DNA from: an uncultured Clostridiaceae bacterium
Lineage (GTDB): Bacteria; Bacillota; Clostridia; Lachnospirales; Lachnospiraceae
NCBI GenBank assembly: GCA_958441075.1
Contig: CAUCBQ010000138.1
Span: 1 to 5,366, forward strand
Direction: 5' to 3'
DNA length: 5,366 nucleotides
The notes below the pieces were generated by a model. The model did no database searches. It was given only the letters and a program-made list of their open reading frames with translations, and was not told where the DNA came from. Positions 1-5,326 of this stretch are shown here, piece after piece. Position 1 is the stretch's first letter, and every line of letters starts with the position of its first letter. The position numbers were made by a program, and so were the translations under genes.

Positions 1-79
1 TTACAATATAGTATAAGGAACTGCTATTTCGAATAAAATACAATTTCTTTGCCATTTTGTTCAGATTTTTTAACCCGGA

Positions 80-121
80 ATAAAAATACGCCCCAACAGA
101 CATCCGTTTTCCTGTCAGGGC
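80..121 (-). terminator. Rho-independent terminator after the MATE gene
   Basis: Read on the minus strand, GCCCTGACAG (112-121) pairs with CTGTTGGGGC (90-99) as a 10-bp stem with two G-U wobbles and a 12-nt loop. It is followed by GTATTTTTATT, giving a T-rich tail. It lies 17 nt past the MATE stop codon, the right place to end that transcript. The remaining bases 1-79 are AT-rich and hold no gene I can support. Confidence 0.8.
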
Positions 122-138
122 ATACCTTATCGTTTATT

Positions 139-1506
139 TTAAATTTTTTCCTGTTTCTCTGCCTTCCTGCACAATTCCTTCCATTTATCTGTCCGGAAAT
201 ACAAAAGCATAGCCAGAAGGCCGGCTACAAAGCTTATGGGTATTCCCGCCATTACGTTTCTTCCATATCCCATCCATCCGATCAGACAGGCCACCGGAAT
301 CCGAACCGCCCAAAGCATCAGCAGATTCACAATGGTAGGATATCGGATCTCTCCAATTCCGTTCACGAAACAGATGATCCCGTTAAATACCGCATAACAC
401 CAGGTAAATGGCAGAACCACACGGATATAATGAACTGCCATTTCAAGAACCTGTTCATCCCTTGTAAAAAAACGGAGCACCGGACGGCAGCCTGCTGTAA
501 GCAAAAGCCCGGCAGTCAGGGTAATAACCCCTGAAAATACCGGAATTACCAAAGCTCCTTTGCGAAGCCTTTTGTAATCCTCTGCCCCCAGATTCTGTCC
601 CGCAAAGATAGTTGCGGCAGAGGAAAACGATGTTATCGCAATATTGGCAATGGCATTCACCTTTCCCGCTACAGAACAGCCTGCCACAAAAGCAGAGCCC
701 TGGGTATTAAACAAAGTCTGCATCACCAGATGGCCGACGGAATACAAGGCTGAGTTTAAGCCGAGAGGAAGACCGACATTCAGAATCTGTCTGACCGATG
801 CCCTGTCATAGCTGCGGGGCAGAAACGTCATAGCCAGCTCTCTGTAATGTTTCCTGATATACAGTATACTGAACAGCCAGGACATCATCATTGCGATGGC
901 AGTCGCCAGAGCTGCCCCTGCCACTCCCATTCCGAATACAGCCACAAAAACCAGATCCAGCACAATATTCACCAGGCAGGTAATCACCAAAAGAAGGAGG
1001 GTTGCACTGCTGTTTCCAAGTCCCCTTAAAATTCCGGCGTTCAGATTATATCCCATATTTCCCAGACAGCCCAACGTAGTGATCCTGAGATACACAATCG
1101 CTCCCTCCATAGCGTCTGCCGGCACCTTCATCAGCTTTAAAAGCCAGGGACCCGCCAGCACCCCCACCACAGAAAGAGGAACTGCACAGAGATACAAAAA
1201 CCATACTGCCGTGGCGGTAAGCCTTCCCATCCGCTTTCTATCGTTTCTTCCCATAGCCTGGGAAACCAGAATCGAAATTCCCGATCCTATTCCCAGAAAG
1301 ATGCAAAGCAGAATTTCCAGAGGCTGAGAGCTTGTAGCCACCGCCGCCAAAGCTGCTGCGTCACAGTAATTCCCAATTACCAGAGTATCTACCGTACTGT
1401 AGAGCTGCTGCAGGATATTCCCCACACAAATAGGAAGGGCAAAAATGAGAGCCTTTTTTATAATAGAGCCGCTGGTCATATCCACCAGCGATGGGGAACG
1501 CGCCAT
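139..1506 (-). CDS. MATE family multidrug/cation efflux transporter (DinF/MepA-like)
   Basis: This is a 455-residue integral membrane protein of the MATE family, which exports organic cations, drugs or metabolites across the cytoplasmic membrane in exchange for Na+ or H+. The N-terminus carries the family signature: MTSGSIIKKALIFALPI, then NILQQLYSTVDTLVIGNY around residues 30-47, as in the DinF/MepA branch. Hydrophobic segments along the whole length fit 12 helices in two MatE halves (roughly residues 20-180 and 245-405), and the length is normal for the family. A start 63 nt upstream (1569) is open, but I chose ATG at 1506 because GGAGG lies 8 nt before it and the protein then starts just before the family signature. 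The gene is 89 nt downstream of the InlB-repeat gene, with a possible promoter of its own and a strong terminator behind it, so it may be transcribed separately. The substrate cannot be read from the sequence. Confidence 0.93.
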   Translation of the reverse strand: MARSPSLVDMTSGSIIKKALIFALPICVGNILQQLYSTVDTLVIGNYCDAAALAAVATSSQPLEILLCIFLGIGSGISILVSQAMGRNDRKRMGRLTATAVWFLYLCAVPLSVVGVLAGPWLLKLMKVPADAMEGAIVYLRITTLGCLGNMGYNLNAGILRGLGNSSATLLLLVITCLVNIVLDLVFVAVFGMGVAGAALATAIAMMMSWLFSILYIRKHYRELAMTFLPRSYDRASVRQILNVGLPLGLNSALYSVGHLVMQTLFNTQGSAFVAGCSVAGKVNAIANIAITSFSSAATIFAGQNLGAEDYKRLRKGALVIPVFSGVITLTAGLLLTAGCRPVLRFFTRDEQVLEMAVHYIRVVLPFTWCYAVFNGIICFVNGIGEIRYPTIVNLLMLWAVRIPVACLIGWMGYGRNVMAGIPISFVAGLLAMLLYFRTDKWKELCRKAEKQEKI

Positions 1507-1540
1507 AAATACTTCCTCCGTTCTATAACTGATGTGATCT

Positions 1541-1569
1541 ATTCTAATACAGAATTTTTCCGGATGCAA
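1541..1569 (-). promoter_or_regulatory. Candidate sigma-A promoter for the MATE gene, with a small dyad
   Basis: On the minus strand TTGCAT (1564-1569) is followed after exactly 17 nt by TAGAAT (1541-1546), which has five of six matches to the -10 consensus. The -35 keeps only the TTG core. The -10 overlaps an inverted repeat ATTCT-n5-AGAAT (1541-1555), which could be an operator. Transcription would start near 1534, leaving a leader of about 28 nt before the ATG. Assigned by motif only. Confidence 0.4.
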
Positions 1570-1580
1570 GAAATATCCGG
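1560..1580 (-). other. Short hairpin between the InlB-repeat gene and the MATE gene
   Basis: CCGGAT and ATCCGG form a perfect 6-bp inverted repeat with a 9-nt loop, 15 nt after the stop codon at 1596. No T-run follows on the minus strand (the next bases are AAAAATTCTG), so it is not a classical terminator. It may act as an RNA 3'-end stabiliser or weak pause site. Its arm overlaps the -35 of the candidate MATE promoter. Confidence 0.35.
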
Positions 1581-1595
1581 CACAGCTCCCTGATT

Positions 1596-2864
1596 CTATG
1601 AGTCATACCTTCCTGCCTGAGACGGGGTTTTTCTATCAGCCTGGGACGGGGTTTTTCTACTGGCCTGAGACGGCGTTTTCCTGCCGGCCTGGGACTGGGT
1701 CGCAGTTTCCTCCTCAAAAAAATCATAAAGACGATCCTCAGACAGAGCCACTCCTGCCATATTTATTCTATAAATCCGGCAATTTTCCAGAATTGCCCTG
1801 TTTGACGGACTGCATGAGGTATTCAGATTATCAAAGAGCCGGAACTGCGAAGCGTATCCGGGCATGGCTCCGGTCCACCAGTTTATATGCTGACTGTAAA
1901 CCTGCCCAGAAAGATATGTTTCACAACCGGCCTCATCGGGATAGAAATCAATATTAAACATAAATGGACTTCTGTCCACTCTGTAATCCGTTGAAACAAG
2001 AAGCATCGTGCCCGGTCTGATTGATACACTCCTGCTCTCCACTTTGATCTGATTGCTCTGGCTCCACCAGTCTGATGCTGCCATTGTTCCAATATTATAC
2101 AACAGAGTCATACTGTGCCTGTTTGCAGTATATCCGCACCCGCTGCATCCCTGCCAGCACTGTGAACCATTTTCCTGCCACGAAAGACTGTGCCCTGCCT
2201 TTTCTGTTTCTCCAAAGCATCTGCTGCAAATTCGGACATGATACGTTTCATTGTAATCCAGATAATTTCTCCAGGCATGGCCCAGCGCCGCCATATCCGG
2301 AGCATCGTACTGATATCCGCATCTGCATATATATCTATGAATTCCATTCATAACGCAGGAAGGTTCCTGAATAACAGAGGATACATAGCTGTGACTCCCG
2401 GATTCCGTTATTTCTTTGCATATACTGCAATAAAACCAGTGGGTCTGTCCATCGTATTTTACCGTTGTTCCCTGAGAATGCAGGCAACTCCATTTTGCAT
2501 ACAATACCATATCCCCAGATTCTCCCGGTTTAATCTGTGTAAAAGGCCCTCCGCTGAAATCAGAATCTTTAAACCATCCTGAAAATTCGTATCCTGCATA
2601 TACTATCTCCGTTTCTCCCGGAAGAGTTGTCCCTTTCCCTGTCTCATATTTCACAGGCGGCATATATCCCTGCGCCCACTCCCCGCCATTGAGCATATAT
2701 CTGATGGAATACCCTGATCCTTTGATTGAAAAATCATTTCTGAGTTCTCCTGCACTTCCGTCATAATACCCGTATGTCGGAAACGCCATAAGAGCTGCTA
2801 AAAAAACTGTGACTGCCGCATATCTGAGTTTACATAAAAATACATACTGCTTATTTCCTGTCAT
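1596..2864 (-). CDS. Secreted InlB-repeat protein with Cys/His ribbon units and a basic repeat tail
   Basis: This 422-residue predicted secreted protein has no recognisable enzyme domain. Order of parts: Sec signal peptide with hydrophobic core at about 15-28 and possible cleavage near residue 32 (after PTYG); one InlB B-repeat (Listeria-Bacteroides repeat/Flg_new type) at about 52-125, with YMLNGG, the GYEFSGWFKD core and a closing LYAKW; then four Cys/His units, H142-C146-C149-H158, H176-C180-C182-H196, H209-C213-C216-H225 and C236/C240-C243-H250, which resemble zinc ribbons. Residues 253-383 form an unrecognised domain rich in aromatic and beta-type segments with further cysteines at 314, 351 and 362. 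The tail (391-419) repeats SQAxRKTP. No LPXTG motif or C-terminal membrane segment is present. The start at 2864 is chosen over 2939 because it has a GGGGAG site 5 nt upstream and a signal peptide directly after it. It overlaps the upstream gene by 14 nt, so translation is probably coupled. A role as an extracellular matrix or adhesion partner is inferred from its neighbours. Confidence 0.82.
   Translation of the reverse strand: MTGNKQYVFLCKLRYAAVTVFLAALMAFPTYGYYDGSAGELRNDFSIKGSGYSIRYMLNGGEWAQGYMPPVKYETGKGTTLPGETEIVYAGYEFSGWFKDSDFSGGPFTQIKPGESGDMVLYAKWSCLHSQGTTVKYDGQTHWFYCSICKEITESGSHSYVSSVIQEPSCVMNGIHRYICRCGYQYDAPDMAALGHAWRNYLDYNETYHVRICSRCFGETEKAGHSLSWQENGSQCWQGCSGCGYTANRHSMTLLYNIGTMAASDWWSQSNQIKVESRSVSIRPGTMLLVSTDYRVDRSPFMFNIDFYPDEAGCETYLSGQVYSQHINWWTGAMPGYASQFRLFDNLNTSCSPSNRAILENCRIYRINMAGVALSEDRLYDFFEEETATQSQAGRKTPSQASRKTPSQADRKTPSQAGRYDS
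1608..1694 (-). repeat. 24-bp tandem repeat encoding a basic 8-residue motif
   Basis: Three full 24-bp units and a partial fourth encode SQAGRKTP, SQASRKTP, SQADRKTP and SQAGR at the extreme C-terminus of the InlB-repeat protein. Units differ at a few bases, with the third residue before KTP varying (G, S, D, G). Because 24 is a multiple of three, gain or loss of units would keep the reading frame. The tail is strongly basic and serine/threonine/proline rich, which suits a flexible segment able to bind anionic wall polymers (inference). Confidence 0.9.
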
Positions 2865-3963
2865 TTTCTCTCCCCGCCTCAGCCTCGCTGTTCCATATTC
2901 CATTGGCATCGACCAGACGGCCATCCGGCGTTTTTTCATTCATATACATACAGCCGTAGGATTTATATCCGAGCTTTTCAAAAATCCATTTTCCCAATCC
3001 TGTTTTCCAGAACCATGTCTGTCCAGGTACATCTTCGGCTGCTGCAAAATAATAATCCTTCCCATCTATCTTCTGCCATCCTGACAGCATAATGCCTGTT
3101 TTCCGGTCGAAAAAATACCATCTTCCATCCTGAACGTCCCTGTGCCATCCCTTTATGAGCATTCCCAGATTTCCATCGCTTATCTCGTTGGTATAATACC
3201 ACAGAGTATCTGTTGCCCTATACCATCCAAACGTCATCAACCCGTCTTCGCCAAAATGAAACCAGCTGTATGTATCTTTCATTGGTGAGTAAGGGTTATG
3301 GGTAAAAATCCATGCATTTTTTACATATGTTCCATAACCGTCACCGTATTTCCACTTATGCGTTTCTCCATCCACCAGCTCCCATTTTCCAATGGAAATA
3401 TCTGCCTTTTCCTGAGGAGACGAATATGTATGAACCCTTCGGCTTCCCGTACACCCCCCGTGTCCTTCGGATACTGACGCAGAATGCATAATCTGTGCTC
3501 CTTCCCATGGATTTTCTTTAGAAAAGTCCGGACGGAACGCACTGTACTGCACTGCCTGTGCATCAGCAGCCACCTCCACTCCTGCTCCTTTGGGAATCGT
3601 TTCTGCATATGGAATCAACAGCCCGTCTGTCACAGGAATATCCGTTCTGGCCTCTGCCTTTCTTTCATAATAGTAGTAATCTCCATGTTTCCTCCATCCG
3701 TCAAGAATGGTCAGATTTTCGTCAGAAAACGGGGCTTTCAGTCCTTTTCTGGAAAATGTAAACTTCACCCGTACCCAGGATGGCCCAAGCTTATTTTTAA
3801 GCGTAAGCCTGTACTCTGCCACTGCTCCGGGAAGATACGCCTTCGCTCCATCTGTTTCCACATCCAGTTCAACGGCTACCTGCGAAACTTCTGCCGCACA
3901 TACAGGAAATGTACCTCCAAGGCACATGACTGCCAAAACAATACATATCCTTCTCTTCCCCAT
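2851..3963 (-). CDS. Secreted protein: TasA-like N-terminal domain plus cell-wall-binding repeats
   Basis: This 370-residue predicted exported protein starts with an ordinary Sec signal peptide (MGKRR, then a hydrophobic stretch, cleavage likely near VCA-AEV at 23/24). Residues about 26-140 follow the pattern of TasA/camelysin-like, SipW-associated proteins: PGAVAEYRLTLKN (45-57), WVRVKFTF (63-70), a W-x4-DYYYY stretch (90-99), and AQAVQ closing the domain (135-139). Residues about 194-357 are clostridial cell-wall-binding repeats of choline-binding type: W-x-x-F-x-FGEDGLMTFGW, then GRWYFFDRKTGIMLSGW, then DGKDYYF, ending in the common TPDGRLVDANGIW terminus (345-357). A linker of about 50 residues joins the halves. 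The ATG at 3963 has GAGGAGG a few bases upstream. It lies 49 nt after the TasA-like gene with no terminator between them, so co-transcription is likely. I infer an adaptor that attaches the fibre subunit to the wall. The repeats are clear; the TasA-like reading of the N-terminus is by pattern and less certain. Confidence 0.85.
   Translation of the reverse strand: MGKRRICIVLAVMCLGGTFPVCAAEVSQVAVELDVETDGAKAYLPGAVAEYRLTLKNKLGPSWVRVKFTFSRKGLKAPFSDENLTILDGWRKHGDYYYYERKAEARTDIPVTDGLLIPYAETIPKGAGVEVAADAQAVQYSAFRPDFSKENPWEGAQIMHSASVSEGHGGCTGSRRVHTYSSPQEKADISIGKWELVDGETHKWKYGDGYGTYVKNAWIFTHNPYSPMKDTYSWFHFGEDGLMTFGWYRATDTLWYYTNEISDGNLGMLIKGWHRDVQDGRWYFFDRKTGIMLSGWQKIDGKDYYFAAAEDVPGQTWFWKTGLGKWIFEKLGYKSYGCMYMNEKTPDGRLVDANGIWNSEAEAGRENDRK
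2870..2880 (-). promoter_or_regulatory. Ribosome binding site inside the upstream gene, setting the start at 2864
   Basis: On the minus strand GAGGCGGGGAG precedes ATG by 5 nt. It lies within the last codons of the wall-binding protein, downstream of that protein's usual TPDG...GIW ending, so the extra 13 residues there (SEAEAGRENDRK region) appear to exist mainly to carry the site. The ATG starts 14 nt before the upstream gene ends, an arrangement typical of translational coupling. Confidence 0.6.
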
Positions 3964-4012
3964 GATTTCCTCCTCTAAAAACGGCCTGTACCATTTCTAT
4001 ACTCTGGATTTT

Positions 4013-4624
4013 CTACTTGAGCCCCAGCGTCACAGCGGCCGCATCCAGAGTAGGCTGCCCCGTGGTCTGTATCATGCTTCCCGATATATTGATCGAATCA
4101 GATACAGCTTCTGATTTTGTAAAATCCTGTACCGTAAAGCTGGTGAACAGCTTGGGAGTCTCTCCTCCTGCCTCCAGGGGATTTTTCAGTCCATAAATAT
4201 ACACGCTGTCCGTCCCTGCCTGATCGGAAACCTCCTCTTTAATTCTTTCCCACTTCGAATCGTCGATGCCATTGAGAACAACCGCATCATAAACCTGATC
4301 GGAGCGATCCCCATTCTTCTGTGCGGCAACAGCAGGGATCTCTACTTTTAAAAATGCCCATGACTGATACTCCACATTGGATTTTAAAGACGGGTCCTTA
4401 GCTACTTCCTGTCCCGGTTCCAGATCCACTGCATCTGCCGGATTCCATCCCGGTTCCAGAATAGTGCCTGCCGTATCCACCTGATCAGACTGTCCCGCCA
4501 CAATATTAAAGACATTGGATTTTGTTTCCGCCGTACCGGAAAAATATGCATATGCACCGCTGATTGCCCCAAATGTCACTGCTGCTGTCAGAACAGCCGC
4601 CTTTGTTTTTTTACTGAATCCCAT
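4013..4624 (-). CDS. TasA/camelysin-like secreted protein with SipW-dependent signal peptide
   Basis: This 203-residue protein is the likely client of the adjacent peptidase and the candidate fibre subunit of the locus. The N-terminus MGFSKKTKAAVLTAA, a hydrophobic core to residue 24, then AYAYFSGTAETKSNVFNIVAG (24-44, cited in part) matches the SipW-type export signal: short core, A-Y-F after it, and an N-x-F...G motif at the start of the mature chain. Cleavage is probably at A24 or A26. The mature part has LEPGQEV (68-74) and a following N-x(6)-AFLKVEIP strand (83-97), as in the TasA/camelysin beta fold, and ends in a Ser/Thr-rich segment. B. subtilis TasA is longer (261 residues), so this is a compact version. 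An open extension to 4738 exists, but ATG at 4624 has AAGGAGG 8 nt upstream and directly begins the signal peptide. It contains no cysteine in the mature chain. TasA forms biofilm fibres in Bacillus; polymer formation here is inference. Confidence 0.87.
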   Translation of the reverse strand: MGFSKKTKAAVLTAAVTFGAISGAYAYFSGTAETKSNVFNIVAGQSDQVDTAGTILEPGWNPADAVDLEPGQEVAKDPSLKSNVEYQSWAFLKVEIPAVAAQKNGDRSDQVYDAVVLNGIDDSKWERIKEEVSDQAGTDSVYIYGLKNPLEAGGETPKLFTSFTVQDFTKSEAVSDSINISGSMIQTTGQPTLDAAAVTLGLK

Positions 4625-4632
4625 AAAAAGAT

Positions 4633-4639
4633 CCTCCTT
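4633..4639 (-). promoter_or_regulatory. Strong ribosome binding site of the TasA-like gene
   Basis: AAGGAGG on the minus strand lies 8 nt before ATG at 4624, with AT-only spacing close to the start. It settles the start against the 38-codon upstream extension, whose residues look non-coding (CHEGHDNADAYLFRSGCRH). Its strength fits a highly made structural protein. Confidence 0.8.
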
Positions 4640-4666
4640 CTGCCCAATGGGTCTTTTTAATATTTT

Positions 4667-4716
4667 ATAACAAAGATGCCTACACCCTGACCGGAAGAGG
4701 TAAGCATCTGCGTTAT
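4667..4716 (-). promoter_or_regulatory. Imperfect 13-bp hairpin between the peptidase and TasA-like genes
   Basis: On the minus strand ATAACGCAGATGC (4704-4716) pairs with GCATCTTTGTTAT (4667-4679), with one G-U pair and one mismatch, around a 24-nt loop that can fold further (ACCT with AGGGT). The stem starts 9 nt after the peptidase stop. No T-run follows (the next bases are AAAATATTAAAAAG), so it is unlikely to be a simple terminator. A processing or stability element giving more subunit than peptidase mRNA is a reasonable inference. Confidence 0.5.
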
Positions 4717-4724
4717 CATGGCCT

Positions 4725-5102
4725 TCATGGCAGCCCAAAGAGCCGCCTTAAAACCGGAGCAGCCGCATTCAGCCGGAACACGACCGTTCCTCTAATATCC
4801 TTTTTCCAAACAGAAACGGCATCTGGCTCCGGATTTGCGTCTCCCTGAAACTGATACCCATTCTCCGTAATATCTGTAACCCGGTGAATAATCACATTTC
4901 CGTTTGAAAGGTAAACTCCAATCTCCTCCTTCTCAGGCATTCTCTGCGGATCTACCACTACAATAGCTCCTGTCCGCAGCTTGGGCTCCATGGAACCTGT
5001 ACGGATCAGATAACGGTCAAAACGTATATTTCCATACAAAATCGCAGTCAAAAGGATCAGAAACAGCAGATTTCCTTTTACAAATAATATTACTTTTTTC
5101 AA
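4725..5102 (-). CDS. sipW: SipW-like (ER-type) type I signal peptidase, minimal
   Basis: This 125-residue membrane-bound serine peptidase should remove the signal peptide of the TasA-like protein encoded next. An N-terminal membrane segment (residues 4-24) is followed by the catalytic serine in GSMEP (S37), the IIHRV box with histidine 73 where bacterial LepB-type enzymes carry lysine, and the GDANPEPD box with D88. Ser-His in place of Ser-Lys marks the SipW/archaeal/ER branch. The start is TTG at 5102: an in-frame TAA lies two codons before it and no ATG or GTG start closer to the AAGGAGG fits the membrane segment. The protein ends at residue 125 (RRLFGLP) soon after the final strand, and lacks the C-terminal membrane helix present in B. 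subtilis SipW (190 residues). It is the first gene of the putative matrix operon. Confidence is high for the family, lower for its exact client range. Confidence 0.92.
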   Translation of the reverse strand: MKKVILFVKGNLLFLILLTAILYGNIRFDRYLIRTGSMEPKLRTGAIVVVDPQRMPEKEEIGVYLSNGNVIIHRVTDITENGYQFQGDANPEPDAVSVWKKDIRGTVVFRLNAAAPVLRRLFGLP

Positions 5103-5112
5103 TTTTTAACTT

Positions 5113-5119
5113 CCTCCTT
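5113..5119 (-). promoter_or_regulatory. Ribosome binding site for the TTG start of the peptidase
   Basis: AAGGAGG on the minus strand lies 10 nt before TTG at 5102. The spacing is slightly long, and together with the TTG codon would be expected to hold peptidase output below that of the following gene. No alternative ATG is in frame in this stretch. Confidence 0.7.
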
Positions 5120-5138
5120 ACGGACAGGCATATTCCGC

Positions 5139-5144
5139 ATTATA
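5139..5144 (-). promoter_or_regulatory. Candidate -10 element close to the peptidase gene
   Basis: TATAAT on the minus strand would give a start near 5132 and a leader of about 30 nt. No recognisable -35 exists 16-19 nt upstream and no extended -10 TG is correctly placed, so if it is used it would depend on an activator or another sigma factor. In an AT-rich stretch the match may be chance. Confidence 0.3.
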
Positions 5145-5192
5145 AATCAGGTGATTGTTTGAATTAGTTTACATAAGAAATGCAACTGGACA

Positions 5193-5208
5193 CTAAAGAA
5201 CCTAAAGA
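5193..5208 (-). promoter_or_regulatory. Direct repeat TCTTTAG with a SinR-like heptamer (possible operator)
   Basis: Minus-strand TCTTTAG occurs twice with a 9-bp period (5202-5208 and 5193-5199), joined by GT. The second copy reads GTTCTTT, an exact match to the GTTCTYT box recognised by SinR, the repressor of tapA-sipW-tasA in B. subtilis. The first copy lacks one T of that box. A single heptamer has a several-percent chance of appearing in a leader this size, so this is suggestive only. Confidence 0.3.
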
Positions 5209-5282
5209 CATACTTCTTATTCAATTAATAATTTTTGGAAAAATAATGATAAAAAGAATTTTAAATCTAAGAAATTAATAAG

Positions 5283-5318
5283 AAAAAAGACCGGACAGGC
5301 AGAAATCTGTTTCCAGCC
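5283..5318 (-). terminator. Rho-independent terminator upstream of the peptidase gene
   Basis: On the minus strand GGCTGGA-AA-CAG (5307-5318) pairs with CTG-TCCGGTC (5289-5298) as a 10-bp stem with two G-U pairs and a 2-nt bulge, followed by TTTTTTCT. On the plus strand the same hairpin is followed by CCTTTTATTATA, so it could also serve a plus-strand transcript. It most simply ends a gene lying beyond the right edge, but may instead attenuate transcription from the promoter just upstream. Confidence 0.65.
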
Positions 5319-5326
5319 TTTTATTA

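Larger units (their letters stand above)
5103..5282. other. AT-rich intergenic leader upstream of the operon
   Basis: No gene is visible on either strand. The part at 5211-5290 is composed almost entirely of A and T. I looked for cyclic-di-GMP, T-box and other common riboswitch motifs by eye and saw none. The only structured items are the direct repeat at 5193-5208, the TATAAT at 5139-5144 and the ribosome binding site. This is the expected place for control of the operon. Confidence 0.6.

Noticed and set aside
1..55. Open minus-strand frame from ATG at 55 (MAKKLYFIRNSSSL...) running off the left edge
   Set aside because: Only 18 codons are visible and no ribosome binding site precedes it; it could be a gene start but cannot be supported from this window.
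49..534. Plus-strand open frame of 161 codons at the left end
   Set aside because: It runs through the MATE terminator and antisense to the MATE 3' end, with no recognisable protein features.
896..1327. Plus-strand open frame of 143 codons opposite the MATE gene
   Set aside because: Antisense shadow of a well-supported transporter gene, with low-complexity residues and no family resemblance.
2865..2939. Longer start (2939) for the InlB-repeat protein
   Set aside because: It would overlap the upstream gene by 89 nt and place 25 basic residues before the signal peptide; the internal ATG at 2864 has a site at proper distance.
3484..3978. Plus-strand open frame of 164 codons opposite the wall-binding gene
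   Set aside because: Antisense shadow; its composition (Cys, His, Ser rich) mirrors the opposite strand and no start signal is seen.
4659..4729. A 23-codon frame in the same spacer whose ATG overlaps the peptidase stop (ATGA), reading MKAMITQML...
   Set aside because: The ATGA overlap is attractive, but there is no ribosome binding site and the sequence coincides with the hairpin, whose base pairing explains it better.
4625..4738. 38-codon N-terminal extension of the TasA-like gene from a TTG at 4738
   Set aside because: It overlaps the peptidase end, has no ribosome binding site, reads as non-coding residues, and would bury the signal peptide, which starts cleanly at ATG 4624.
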